Shown here: piece after piece, positions 23,001 through 31,071 of the stretch
Position numbering within the stretch: position 1 is the first letter of the stretch
Layout: each line of letters begins with the position of its first letter
From: Cafeteria roenbergensis
Taxonomy: Eukaryota > Sar > Bigyra > Bicosoecida > Cafeteriaceae
Assembly (NCBI GenBank): GCA_008330645.1
Contig: VLTN01000014.1
Coordinates: 310,001-374,000 of the forward strand
Reading direction: 5' to 3'
Length of the DNA: 64,000 bases
The notes under the pieces: generated by a model
What the model was told of the DNA's origin: nothing
The model's database searches: none
What the model saw: only the letters and a program-made list of their open reading frames with translations
Made by a program: the position numbers and the translations under genes

Positions 23001-23356
23001 GGGCAGCCGCTGACCGCATGAAGCAGGGGCGGCGCGTTCGGGCGTCGGAGACCGCCACCGCGGCGCAAAACCTCGGTCGACATCCGCCTGGGTTTGTGCC
23101 GCAGAGCGTGGCCCGCCAGCCAGACCAAACGGGCGCGGCGTTGACGGATGCTCCGCGCCCGGGGGACTCCGCCGCCGAGCGCCAGCATGGCGGACCCATG
23201 AAGGGAGCGAGAGCGAGCGCGGGGTCGCTCGCAGTCGCCGCGCCAGGGCCAGCAGCTGCCCCTTTTCCTGAGCGGCAGTGGGCCCCGTTGAGCGTGGGCC
23301 CACTGCGTGGCGCGCCCGCCGTTGCAACGCACGTGGTGGATGGCGGGTGGGGCTGA
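17021..23356 (+). CDS. Very large, mostly disordered protein of unknown function
   Basis: A single exon of 2,111 aa from the ATG at 17021. I do not recognise the family. The first 200 residues look folded and helical, including a degenerate EF-hand-like loop (LFFALDAAGRGVLVPDEA, near residue 146) that lacks the acidic ligands at loop positions 3 and 5. A second helical patch lies around 460-520 (VLARCEAVMEAYATLFERL). Most of the rest is Pro/Ala/Ser/Gly-rich disorder. A coiled-coil-like block occurs near 1350-1420 (IELARVLLNQQQRAASDAR; EAAAESKQTIAAVSR), and a basic helix near the C-terminus (KARLAARQAKAARAAADRMK). The start is the first ATG that opens a clearly protein-like sequence; the frame is open to 16388, but there the composition is not protein-like. 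A cytoskeletal or scaffold role is a guess. Confidence 0.7.
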   Translation: MDAGAAGWWRRLALQEELSAASGARYSSANAALLEIVLRHASGSISSEQLAGVLEGQRLDQRSGEAADDRESAEGAPAGAPDALSAETVAAVVGDIARVLEVRGADEQTVTLSLAVLCDEQNRLSIQRGQADAAWLREVERLFFALDAAGRGVLVPDEAALVVLAAATQAPPRAAPGGERPLSALTRAVCAAGGRPGGSDSASRPAAWRRSALSGSSGRGTAAGASSRMRGAGGLARLADSAWRWPVACSRALADGGDPASALARGAGAVTLRAFKVALRTAGLSAQAVALLRRRVRALCEAAARSMGREGARPARSGPELWVPVSPPTISARSEDDGPEGGNAPTGQPGASAAASSPALPAAWWGAVCGASGGDASLSAFLLGRGVAVLTEATQDGATREEVASALARAFWASSSSSRSSSPRPAADGAADAAQSSDAQPPHPKDDDGDDGGEGSAIRPVLARCEAVMEAYATLFERLCRVVAAADDVIGAAAVADTLLHRRRGAVAPAPAGQSDSAMLRSAEEQVRAAGERWAAAALGADAPATGSLAGTGAVPPPSTKAALGSSAAAPKAGPAPDEASDAPSSDGSDSSAGGSQPGRRTPIGTVGPPTPGPSPAREPGASAPPSDPPTRALASAPEAGTDAGAVTPSTRPASSPNLTIEEVLAAAAAARQHASAAAAPRRADLGVATTAAAPSREGQPPGRKEAPGPLSTMQQAAPRVVVGADGVVSLARPGPSPAASVAAPQAGAGGLPADSAPLTIASGLRATAPSIATAVVQPPPSRQRASLSSARRPRPGAVRASLVRRRDRQANATVEPCPSAGPAAPPSLPPPPPARSGASATASATGTAKLVAAAGTAAPSQPAVAQGAPVRERRASGLAAAKEAIQAVSRQLESRMASQPAEHAREALSSVAPSSAPAPAPAISAPAPVAEAAGAAAAPPPPPGLEGPPASDRRPSPPPLATKPSPPPPPPSARPAPPAEGNAGPTATSTSLADGGAADAGGSRQAVEQDREGGSTGSQGSGAEAAAAGLGQLGDVAADQLARPGAQSTAPVLAPSNSQESDVPASLGLHPSGTAPAGPEAQPIRSVSPERSGEVRVRQGLRLPVRRDSSHCDDPGIDSATGDWAPAAPTRPSSPAPTREGKWVKGPPAAPEVAVAVASSRDATAPAAPPAPDAAAAPGAAAAADGGSGGASADHPGNQRPLDRPASKAGSPGGLEAPSRPPGVSPPPARSAPLSQPGPASSPKRAAAEAMPSTAERPALRAGVSAPSLPLAARAAPSEADSQHQRGQVSLMVSRRPGALSLSDNASAPGAPGRGEPLPRLERPGSAGGASPVGSDATSAVAIALDPAIELARVLLNQQQRAASDARWFASQIRAAPTPEAAQALRKRAAEAAAESKQTIAAVSRAAAAAAVRQDPSIVSAHKWASGASAHPRSVGWRTPVPSVASERARSARSVDGSGAEAAEPLAAGTPGSTAKRHRDVVPVSLGVAATPSRSQAVRVRRGRGRSSAAAEPLTFQQSVPPSGWGSSAAAHPRATPSQALAHHPGFDSPEKLGGGGGPSALASPQGDPGFFCPPAASPALAASAAVADASPAASFIPGDQLRRTLGPDLVSPTLNPDAPAGHGSPSGGERRSLAPSQPGTVAVHVASPPPPPQLPAARPAAASPSQRRTGRLDRSDDSVADGRHDERQRRSSSPEPAHGGQWRAGDSNLSPSSRQGTSPSTGTPLAPRHFLPGLATSPPMAFEDLSGGFTPAAGASLRPAEHLAWPSPHVDAGGLTSRSSAEGGRDGGYRPTAADGRSGGVGWPSASPSPADRAFEMTVTPVRGPPGRAGHPYSGGVELLGGDSLDRRPAVGVEGPGRRNGPATLSAGRRPPVRAPGPLGGRQGPTSSDCRDGSRADGGHWRRGPDRPPAAAAPVPQRLLRETQSFRRHKQAREEPSDKSSGAPVPLVSRLRPPRPDDEPPKSSKGGPGASASHRSAEVKARLAARQAKAARAAADRMKQGRRVRASETATAAQNLGRHPPGFVPQSVARQPDQTGAALTDAPRPGDSAAERQHGGPMKGARASAGSLAVAAPGPAAAPFPERQWAPLSVGPLRGAPAVATHVVDGGWG

Positions 23357-23803
23357 GCGTGGCCGAGTCGGCTCCACTTGCAGTGGCGCCGTCGCTTGCT
23401 CCCACGTTGGGCGCGGCTCTCGCTGTTTCTTCGCGCTTCGGCTTGGGCAGTCGCCACTGCAGCCCGTGCGCTCATGGGTTTAGCACGCGCACGCCAAAGC
23501 AGAAGTGCAAGCGTGCGAGCAGGGCACGCAGTGCAGTTGGGTCCTGATGTGTGTGGCGAGCCGCGCATTCGCGAATTGAGACAATCGTTTGGCTCGGGGC
23601 ACGCGCGCGCCCCGAAGGAAGAGCGCTTCCGCCCTTACGCAAACCCCACCGCCGCAAAGGGCGCCCCTGGCGCCGGCGCCAGAGTCAGCCCTTGCGGGGT
23701 CCGCCATGAAGCGGGGGGCCAGTGCGAGGACAAGCCGCAGTGGAGACAGCAGAATGGCCTACGCAGAGCCGGCCGCGAGAGAACGAGGCGGGGGCAGGCG
23801 CGC
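23357..23803. other. Intergenic between convergent genes
   Basis: Holds the 3' ends of the large plus-strand gene and of ETFA. No polyadenylation signal of animal type is visible, and no coding or RNA feature could be supported. Confidence 0.5.
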
Positions 23804-25614
23804 TCAGCTGCGAGCGGGCAGCTTCTCAGTGAGCTCGGGCACGGCCTTGAAGAGGTCGGCGACGAGGCCGTAGTCGGACACGCCGAAGATGGGAGCCTCC
23901 TCGTCCTTGTTGATGCAGACGATGGTCTTGGAATCCTTCATGCCGGCGAGATGCTGGATGGCGCCGGAGATGCCCACGGCAATGTAGAGGTCCGGAGCGA
24001 CGATCTTGCCGGTCTGGCCGACCTGCATGTCGTTGCTGCAGAATCCCGCGTCCACTGCCGCGCTGCGATGGCAAGGAGAGGGGTAGGGTGGGGATAAGCG
24101 CACGAGGGTGGTGGGAGGCGGTTGCAGGTGGCGGCAAGGGTGCCCTGCGCCACAGTGCCGCGGACAGAGGCTCTTGCAAGGCCAGCAGGTTCAGAGGCGA
24201 GCAAGCTGGCTCACCGGCTAGCGCCAACGGCGGCGTCGAGCTTGTCAGCGAGCTTGAACATGAGCTCGAAGTTCTCCTCGCTCTTGATGCCGCGACCGCC
24301 GGACACAACGACGCTGGCGGACTCAAGCTCGGGGCGGTCGCTCTTGACCATCTCCTCGCTCTTGAAGGCGCTCTTGCCGGCGGACTCGAAGGCGGGGGCG
24401 TCCTCCACGGCGGCGGAGCCTCCCTCGGGAGAGGCCTTGTCGAAGCCAGTGGCGCGCACGGTCATGATCTTGACGGCGCCGGTGGCCTTGACGCGAGCGA
24501 TGGCGTTGCCTGCGAGCGGGAAGGGCTCCCATGGCGCACCAGGACGACTTGGGGCAAGGTCGCACGTGGCACTGATGCGGCCATGCTGCGCGCATTCGCA
24601 GGCTGCGTGGGGCGGCGCTAAGGCGGCGTGGAAGCAAAGCAGCCCGGGTGGGGTCGGCTGGGGCTCACCGGCGTACATGGGGCGGAGGAAGGTGTCCTCG
24701 CCCTCGATGGCCATGACGTCAGAGACCTGGGCCATGTCCAGCTTGGCGGCCACGCGGGGGAGGAAGTTCTTGCCGTAGTTGCTCGCGGGGGTCATGATGT
24801 GCGAGTACTTGTTGGCCTCCTGGCACGCCAAAATGGCGGCAGTCATGTCCTCGGCAATGCCGTTTGCGAGGGCCTGCGAGACCGCAACACACCCAGCACA
24901 TCAAAAAGCAGGCTTCGCGCTCGCAGCCATGGGCCGGGTTGGGGGCACAGAGGGCCACGCCAACGCCACGGACTGAGGCGAGGAAGGCAAACCCTTGGGC
25001 CTCGTCTGCGCGCCGCCCGCTGCTGGCCCCGCCCTTGGCTCCCGGTCTCGCCCACGGACTGCGTTGCTGGCCGCGGGCTCACCTCGTTGTCGGCCTTGAA
25101 GACGCGCGCGACGCCGTCGACCTTGGCGAGGGCCTCCGCGTCCGCGGCTGCGTCCTTGCCCGCAATGAAGACATCAACCTGCAGAAGCCGTGGCAAGGGC
25201 AGTCGGGAGAGCAGCGCCGTTGCGGGCGCGCGCGAAGCAAGAGGCACTGGTGTACTGGCTCGCGTGCCCCCATTCGCCGGCCCGGGGCGGCGTCAAGAGA
25301 GCGGCGCAGCTCGGGCCGGCTGTGTGTTCCGGCGCTCACCGATCCGCCGATGGCCTTGGCCGCCGTGACGGCGGACAGAGTGCCGGGAGAGGCGACGCCG
25401 GCGCCGGGCTCGGCGATGATCTGCGAGTGGGGTGCGGCCAGGACGGGTGGGCGCGGTGGGGGGTGTTGGGGCGCGCGCGCAGGCTTGCGTCATCGCGGCT
25501 GGACGGGGGAACCAAAACGCCCAGCTCGAGGCAGCCCGCCCGGCTCACCAGCGTGGACGCGAAGCGCGCCGAGGCAAGGCCGCGGGTGGCAGTGGCAGAG
25601 GCGCGAGCGAGCAT
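23804..25614 (-). CDS. ETFA: Electron transfer flavoprotein subunit alpha, mitochondrial
   Basis: Six exons (25549-25614, 25340-25420, 25083-25178, 24669-24873, 24215-24509, 23804-24062) join in frame to give 333 aa, the length of human ETFA. The first exon is a typical mitochondrial presequence ([20 protein letters not shown]: Arg/Ala/Ser, no acids). The N-terminal domain carries [19 protein letters not shown] and [19 protein letters not shown]. The C-terminal FAD domain is almost invariant: [58 protein letters not shown] and [20 protein letters not shown]. With ETF beta it passes electrons from acyl-CoA dehydrogenases to ETF-ubiquinone oxidoreductase in the matrix. It is the most intron-rich gene in the window, together with the RNR gene. 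Confidence 0.95.
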
Positions 25615-26178
25615 CGTTCACACGGGCGAGGCGCAAAGAGTGCCGGGCACGGGTCGGAGAGCGCCGGCGGCGGACGCCGAGCAGGCTCTCGGGCTTCAAT
25701 GTCTGCCGCGCGGGCGCGGACTGCGGCTCTGCCAGGCGCGGCCCCTGCCGCGACTGCTCCCGCGGCGGGATTGGCAGCGCACGATCGCAGACCGGATGCT
25801 CGCCACAACCGTCGGAGCCGGCCCTCAGTCAGGGTCGCACGAAACGGCGGGAGCCAGGCGAAGCGCCCCGAACAACAATTCTCAATTGCAATCGTGCGGG
25901 CAGCGAGGAGGCTGCCTCCGCAAACCGGAACGGCAATCTTGCCGCCTCGGCGTTGGCCGGGTTCGGCGTGTTGTGCGAGCGGCGCGTGGTCCATTGCACC
26001 CGGGGTGAGCCTGTGAGGGGGGCTCAACGCGCGACTCGCGCAGCAATAGCGCGACCCTGCAGAGCTGCCGTCGACGCGGCTGAGCAGTCGATCGAGCGCC
26101 TCGCCGGCCAACTGAGCGCCCGCAGCAGCCGCGTGCACAGCAGAGTGGGAGGCTGCAGAGTGGCAAGGTTTGGCTGCG
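25615..26178. promoter_or_regulatory. Divergent ETFA / TMTC intergenic region
   Basis: 564 bp between divergent start codons, so it must contain both promoters. The ETFA frame has no convincing extension into it. I saw no TATA box or repeat. Confidence 0.5.
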
Positions 26179-29100
26179 ATGGTCGCGCGGTGGGAGGCGC
26201 TGGGCCTGTGCGGCATTGCGCTGGTGACGGCTGCCGCGTACTGGCCAACGCTGGATGCTGGCTTCGTGTGGGACGACCGCGCCGCCATCCTGGGGAACTT
26301 CGATGTGCTGGGCCAGACGTCTTGGAGCGAGATGATGAAGCACGACTTTTGGGGTCAGGACATTGGCGCGAAGGACAGCCACAAGAGCTTCAGGCCAGTC
26401 ACGACGACAACATTTCGGATCGAGCACTGGTTGGAGGGAGGCGGCGACTCGCCAAACGCCAGAATGATGCATGCGACGAATCTGCTTCTGCACATTGTGG
26501 CCACCTTGACCGTCCACGAAGCTGCTCGGGCCATGGGGGCGACCTCTGCATCGGCGCTCGCAGCCGCTCTGCTCTTTGGCGTGCATCCAGTGCACGTTGA
26601 CGCCGTTGCGAGCCTGGTTGGCCGCGCGGAGGTTCTCGCTGGAATTTTCTTTGCCCTGTCCGTGGCGTGCTATGCCCGGTCCATCGCACCCCGGCGAGTG
26701 TTCGCAAGCCCGGCAGCCAATCGTGACGAGTCCGCCGCCGCGTGCTCCGGCTGGCCGGCGCTTGCCAGGGGCGCCGTGAGCAGCGCGTGGGTGGCTGCAG
26801 CCCTGCTGTGTATGACGGCCGGGCTGCTCAGCAAGGAAGTGGGCATCACGGCTGTGGCAGTGTTCCTGGCGCTCGAGGCGGTGCCGCCACCCCACCCCGA
26901 CGACACTGCCACTGCGATGAGGGTGCAAGCACGCCTGTCCGCCACGGCTCGTGGCGCCGGGGGCAGCCTGCCTCACAAGGGGGCTGGCCGGGACATTGTG
27001 GCGCCAGAAGCGAGCCTCCCTCGACCGGCTTCCGAGTGGCGCGGCGGGGTCGCCGGGGCGCTGCGGTGGGCCCTGTCTGGCCTCGCACGCCCCGGCGCCT
27101 GGGCCCGGCTTGTCCCTTCCCTGGCAGCAGCCGCCCTTATGGTGCTCTGGCGGTTCGGCACGCACGCCAGCGACGGCATGTATAAGTGGCGTCCGCTCGA
27201 GAACAGGCTGGCCCACATGCCACGGAGCGTTGGCCTCGCGCTCAGCACTGCTATGACGCATGCCGAGTCCGTCAGGCTCATTCTCTGGCCCACGGGCATG
27301 GCCTTCGACCACGGGCTGGGCTGCAGCGACTTGGTATTCAACTTCACGGACCCTCGCAACCTGCTCACGGTCGCAGTCTACAGCCTGCTGCTGGCCATCT
27401 TGGCCCTCTCGCTCGCATTTCGGCGCCGGGCCGCTCTTTTGGGCATGGCCGTGTTCGTAGCTTCGTACGCCCCTGCAGCAAACGTGCTGGTGTTCGTCGG
27501 ACTGGAAGTGGCAGAGCGGGTGATGTACATCCCGAGCGCCGGCCTGATCATCGCTCTGGTGGATTTGGCTCCTGTGGTTGTCCGCTGGGCAGCCTCCGGC
27601 GCGCCGCTGGCAATCGCACGCTCGGCCCTGGGTTGCGAGGCGACTCCGTCGGCAGAGGCCGGCGACGAGGGCGCTAGCCGGCAGCACCGACTCCTGGAGG
27701 CTCTTGGCCAGTGCGCTCCGCCACACTCGTCTCCTGCACGTCAAGATGAGGCCGGACACGGCGCAGCTGGCGCCTGCAGCGACTTCGAAGTCCTGGCTGC
27801 CGAGGCAGAGGCGTGCATTGAGTCCAGCGACGCCGGCGACCCGGATCGCGCTCCAGTCTCCGCCGCAGCTGCCGTTGGATCGTCGTGGGCACGGCGCCTG
27901 GCCTCGCCCTTGGCAATGCTCGTCGTGGCCGTCAGCGCGGTCCTGGCTGCAGCGACGTCCAGCCAGTCCATGGTTTGGAAGGACGAGCCAGCCCTGTTCC
28001 TGAACGGCATTCTGACCTGCCCCGGCCTTGGCGTCAAGGCTGCAAACAACTACGCGTACCTACTCGTCACCAGCCCTGAGGCAACAAACGCGACATTCAA
28101 CGACGCCGAGGCTCTTCTCAGGGGGGCTATCTACGTGTGGCCTATGCACGCGTCTGCCTACCTCAACCTCGCGCTGCTCTGGAGCAAGCGGCCGCCGGCC
28201 GTCAAGGCGGCAATCGCGCCTGATGGCAGCGACGCGGCCGCCGGTGCTGCCCGCGCCAGCAAGCTTCCTGCCAGCATTGTTGAACGCTTCGCCTGCGGGC
28301 CGCCCAGCGTCGACGGGCTGGAAGCCACGGCACGCCGGCTCAACGCCAGCGGCGAGGAGGCCGCCGTGGGACCCCTGTGGATGAGCGCCGTGAGCTTGCA
28401 CGCCACCCCGTCCCAGACTCTGTTCTGGCTCGCCAAGTACTACCTTCTCAAGGCATCTTCCAAGGAGCTGCCTCCACCGGCGTTCACGCCCGAAAAGGCA
28501 ATCAGCGCGCGGGAGCGGGGAATGCCTGAGGGCTCTATCGACGTTGGGAAGGGAGAGGGGTTCACCTCGGCGAGCGTGGAGCTGAGCGCGTTGGACATGG
28601 AGCTTGGGGGCGGGGCCATGGTCGCATGGGCGCTGCGCTTCGTGATACAAGGAGAGAGGAAGGCTTCGGAGGTGCTGGTCAGGGCAGGAACGGCGCTCGA
28701 TCACGGCATCGTGCCTGCGTCCGACTTTAGCTACTTGAGGCGGCACTCTCTTCCGTACCCGGCCGCGTTCTCGCTGGGCGCGGCCAATGACATTCGAGCG
28801 CGCGTGTCCGCGGGGAAACTGGGTGCGCGGCTGATCGAGGAGGCCACCGAGTCTGGCTGCATGGCCATGTTCCCCATTGCTTGCTTTCGATGGCGCGCGC
28901 TCGCCGCATCACTCCAGGGCAACTTTGAGCTGGCGGCGCACGACTCGCAGCAGTGCATTCGGCTTGGAGACGACCACGCCGCGCACGCCGCCGGCATGCT
29001 GCGGTTTTCCGGCGATCTGCCGTCCCAAGGCAAGTCAAAGCAGGTGGCAGAGTCAGCCAGCGACGACGTGCGCGCGTGCCGGGTATTGGCCGCCGGCAGC

Positions 29101-29481
29101 CTTGTGGCACTGGGCCGCGTTGCCGAGGCAGAACAGGCCCTTCAGACAATTCTGGCAGGGCTGTCCGCGGCCCACCTGTCAGACCTCGCCGGGGAAGTCC
29201 GACGAATCGGGCTCACGCGTCTCAGCGCGGAGCTGGCACACCACGTCACAACCATGCCCGGCTTCGAGACGAGCGCTTCGGCGGCCAACAACGCCGGATT
29301 CGCGCTCGAACACGAGGGACGTGCAGCCGAGGCTGCAGCCGTGTACCGTGCCGCTCTGCAGCTGCAGCCGCCGCCGGCCGTGGAGGCAGTGCTCAGGATG
29401 AACCTTGCACGTGCTGAACAGACCGCCAGCCAGGCCCTTGCGGCGGTCCGAGCGCACGAGGAGGCGAAGGCAGACGTGTAG
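26179..29481 (+). CDS. TMTC-like: TMTC-type protein O-mannosyltransferase with C-terminal TPRs
   Basis: A single exon of 1,100 aa. I start at ATG 26179 (MVARWEALGLCGIALV), since the only in-frame codon just before it is TTG. It has the GT-C topology of TMTC1-4. After the first helix comes the luminal acidic motif GFVWDDRAAILGN, then SHKSFRPVTTTTFRIEHWL and HATNLLLHIVATLTVHEAA. Further helices include AAALLFGVHPVHVDAVASL. The DUF1736 segment reads MAFDHGLGCSDLVFNFTDPRN. The last third holds TPR-like helices (ANNAGFALEHEGRAAEAAAV; YRAALQLQ). Animal TMTCs sit in the ER membrane and O-mannosylate cadherin folds; the substrate here is unknown. A long disordered stretch separates the membrane part from a late hydrophobic segment (AMLVVAVSAVLAAATSS). 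Confidence 0.9.
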   Translation: MVARWEALGLCGIALVTAAAYWPTLDAGFVWDDRAAILGNFDVLGQTSWSEMMKHDFWGQDIGAKDSHKSFRPVTTTTFRIEHWLEGGGDSPNARMMHATNLLLHIVATLTVHEAARAMGATSASALAAALLFGVHPVHVDAVASLVGRAEVLAGIFFALSVACYARSIAPRRVFASPAANRDESAAACSGWPALARGAVSSAWVAAALLCMTAGLLSKEVGITAVAVFLALEAVPPPHPDDTATAMRVQARLSATARGAGGSLPHKGAGRDIVAPEASLPRPASEWRGGVAGALRWALSGLARPGAWARLVPSLAAAALMVLWRFGTHASDGMYKWRPLENRLAHMPRSVGLALSTAMTHAESVRLILWPTGMAFDHGLGCSDLVFNFTDPRNLLTVAVYSLLLAILALSLAFRRRAALLGMAVFVASYAPAANVLVFVGLEVAERVMYIPSAGLIIALVDLAPVVVRWAASGAPLAIARSALGCEATPSAEAGDEGASRQHRLLEALGQCAPPHSSPARQDEAGHGAAGACSDFEVLAAEAEACIESSDAGDPDRAPVSAAAAVGSSWARRLASPLAMLVVAVSAVLAAATSSQSMVWKDEPALFLNGILTCPGLGVKAANNYAYLLVTSPEATNATFNDAEALLRGAIYVWPMHASAYLNLALLWSKRPPAVKAAIAPDGSDAAAGAARASKLPASIVERFACGPPSVDGLEATARRLNASGEEAAVGPLWMSAVSLHATPSQTLFWLAKYYLLKASSKELPPPAFTPEKAISARERGMPEGSIDVGKGEGFTSASVELSALDMELGGGAMVAWALRFVIQGERKASEVLVRAGTALDHGIVPASDFSYLRRHSLPYPAAFSLGAANDIRARVSAGKLGARLIEEATESGCMAMFPIACFRWRALAASLQGNFELAAHDSQQCIRLGDDHAAHAAGMLRFSGDLPSQGKSKQVAESASDDVRACRVLAAGSLVALGRVAEAEQALQTILAGLSAAHLSDLAGEVRRIGLTRLSAELAHHVTTMPGFETSASAANNAGFALEHEGRAAEAAAVYRAALQLQPPPAVEAVLRMNLARAEQTASQALAAVRAHEEAKADV

Positions 29482-29829
29482 AAGTCGGACGCGTGATGCC
29501 GCTGTGGTGGCTGCCTTCCAGCGGCCCGGGCACCTCGCCTCGCCAGTGTGGTGTTGGGCTCGCCGGCGCACGGCAGTGGGCCGCTTGGTGGACCGCTCGA
29601 TTGCGCCGAGGACGTCGTCAGCCTTGTTTCCGTTTGCTCCGTCGGCAAGAGTTCGCCGGGGCGCGCACAGTCGTTCCTTCGCTACCAAGGCACGTTTTCA
29701 CAAGCAACCCCACACTTCCACACAGTACTCGCAGGAACTCAAGCACGCGTCTCGGCACGCACCGCGCCGCTGGCAAAGCGAGTCAATGCTCGAGGCTTGT
29801 GCAGGTGATCCCAAGGTCCGGAATGACCG
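29482..29829. other. Intergenic between convergent TMTC and RGG genes
   Basis: 348 bp holding two 3' ends. I see no coding, repeat or RNA feature here. Confidence 0.45.
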
Positions 29830-30936
29830 TCAAGCCGCCCCAGGGCCAGTCGGGGCAGCCCATGCAGCCGGCCATGGCGGCGGTACCTCGGGAATGGCCC
29901 CCACTGCCCAAGACGCCTCGGCGTGTGCAGCAGCCGCCTGTTGGGGCTGCCAAGCTGGGACCTTGCTCGCAGCCAGCCTCGCCATCGCTCGCTCACGCTG
30001 GCGTGCCTCCCGTGCCTCGGCGCGATGGGCTGCCTCCGCCCGACGATCCGCCTCGTCCTGCTCGGCAGCAGCGGCAGCCTCGGCCCTGGCAACGGCAACG
30101 TCGTGCTGGCTAGGCACGCTGGCGGCCACGTGGCCGACACCCATGCCTCCTCCGGCCCCGGGCAGGCCGCTTTCCACCCAGCCACCCCCCCCGCCTGCGG
30201 CCGGGAACCCGCTCCCACCGCCTGCGGCCGGGAACCCGCTCCCACCGCCTGCGGCCGGGAACCCGCTCCCACCGCCTGCGGCCGGGAACCCGCTCCCCCC
30301 GCCTGCGGCCGGGAACCCGCTCCCCCCGCCTGCGGCCGGGAACCCGCCCCCCCCGCCTGCGGCCGGGAATCCGCTCCCCCCTCCTGCGGCCGGGAACCCA
30401 CTCCCCCCTCCTGCAGCCGGGAACCCGCCAGCGCTAGCGCCAGCGAAGCCACCGGGTTGCCAGCCCTGGGCCGCTCCTGCCGCAGGGAAGCCGCCTGCCC
30501 CCGCACTCCCACCGGGAAACCCGCTTCCGCTCCAAGCGCCTGCGCTCGCCCCGCCCGCGTGGCCAAAGCCCCCCTGTCTGTTTCCGCCTTGATGCTGGGA
30601 CTGGTGACCCCCTCGCCCACCCCTGCCCCTGGGCTTGCCTCCGCGACCAGAGTGTCTGCCGCGCCCCGAGTGCGGAGCAGATCCCCATTGCTGCCCGCCC
30701 TGGTGAGCGGGAGCTGCGCTAACTGGGTGTTGAAAAAACTGGCCCTGCGTGCCGGGAATCCCGGCGGCTCCTGCGTGCCCGAAGCCGCCCCCTCCGCCGC
30801 GTCCGCCGCCGCCGCGTCCGCCTCCTCGCCCGCCACGGCCGCCGCCTCGGCCGCCGCCACCACCGCCGCCACCACCGCCACCACCGCCACCACGCCCCGA
30901 GTGTCTCCCTCTGCCTTTGTTCCCCTTCCGCCCCAT
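29830..30936 (-). CDS. RGG-box / GFPAAGGGS-repeat protein
   Basis: A single exon of 368 aa from ATG 30936; an in-frame TTG further upstream is not a credible start. The N-terminus is basic ([17 protein letters not shown]) and runs into a Gly/Arg-rich RGG tract of about 50 residues. Further HSGRG/RGRGG patches lie near residues 100-130. The middle has nine copies of a nonapeptide GFPAAGGGS or GFPAAGGGG. The C-terminal 100 residues are charged and helical ([39 protein letters not shown]). RGG tracts usually bind RNA and support condensates, so an RNA-binding role is the best guess. I do not recognise a family. Few residues are constrained, so coding status rests on frame length, clear domain-like segments and a good Met. 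Confidence 0.65.
   Translation of the reverse strand: MGRKGNKGRGRHSGRGGGGGGGGGGGGGGRGGGRGGRGGGRGGGGRGGGGGFGHAGAAGIPGTQGQFFQHPVSAAPAHQGGQQWGSAPHSGRGRHSGRGGKPRGRGGRGGHQSQHQGGNRQGGFGHAGGASAGAWSGSGFPGGSAGAGGFPAAGAAQGWQPGGFAGASAGGFPAAGGGSGFPAAGGGSGFPAAGGGGGFPAAGGGSGFPAAGGGSGFPAAGGGSGFPAAGGGSGFPAAGGGSGFPAAGGGGGWVESGLPGAGGGMGVGHVAASVPSQHDVAVARAEAAAAAEQDEADRRAEAAHRAEAREARQRERAMARLAASKVPAWQPQQAAAAHAEASWAVGAIPEVPPPWPAAWAAPTGPGAA
30188..30430. repeat. 27-bp minisatellite, nine units
   Basis: Head-to-tail 27-bp units (core ccgggaacccgctccc) coding on the minus strand for GFPAAGGGS. Most units differ by one or two bases, mainly at one Ser/Gly codon. The register of 27 keeps the frame open, so copy number can change without breaking the gene. 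Confidence 0.9.
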
Positions 30937-31071
30937 AGATGCGACAGGGGGGGCGTCGCTGTGGAGTGACAAGCACTAAAATTCCGGCGGGGCTGCCCCA
31001 GCTCTGCCGGCTGCGCCTCGAAAACTTGGCTGCCGGCTTGCCTCGCACTCGGCTTCTGCGGCCCGACCGGC
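30937..31071. promoter_or_regulatory. Compact divergent promoter, RGG gene / MST kinase
   Basis: Only 135 bp lie between the two divergent start codons, the shortest such gap in the window. Both core promoters and 5' leaders must fit inside or overlap. No specific motif recognised. Confidence 0.5.

Noticed and set aside
23357-23803. Small gene between the large disordered gene and ETFA
   Set aside because: Open frames here are short, lack good starts and show no recognisable domain.
30188-30430. CRISPR-like array
   Set aside because: Units are contiguous 27-bp repeats without spacers and code in frame; the genome is eukaryotic.
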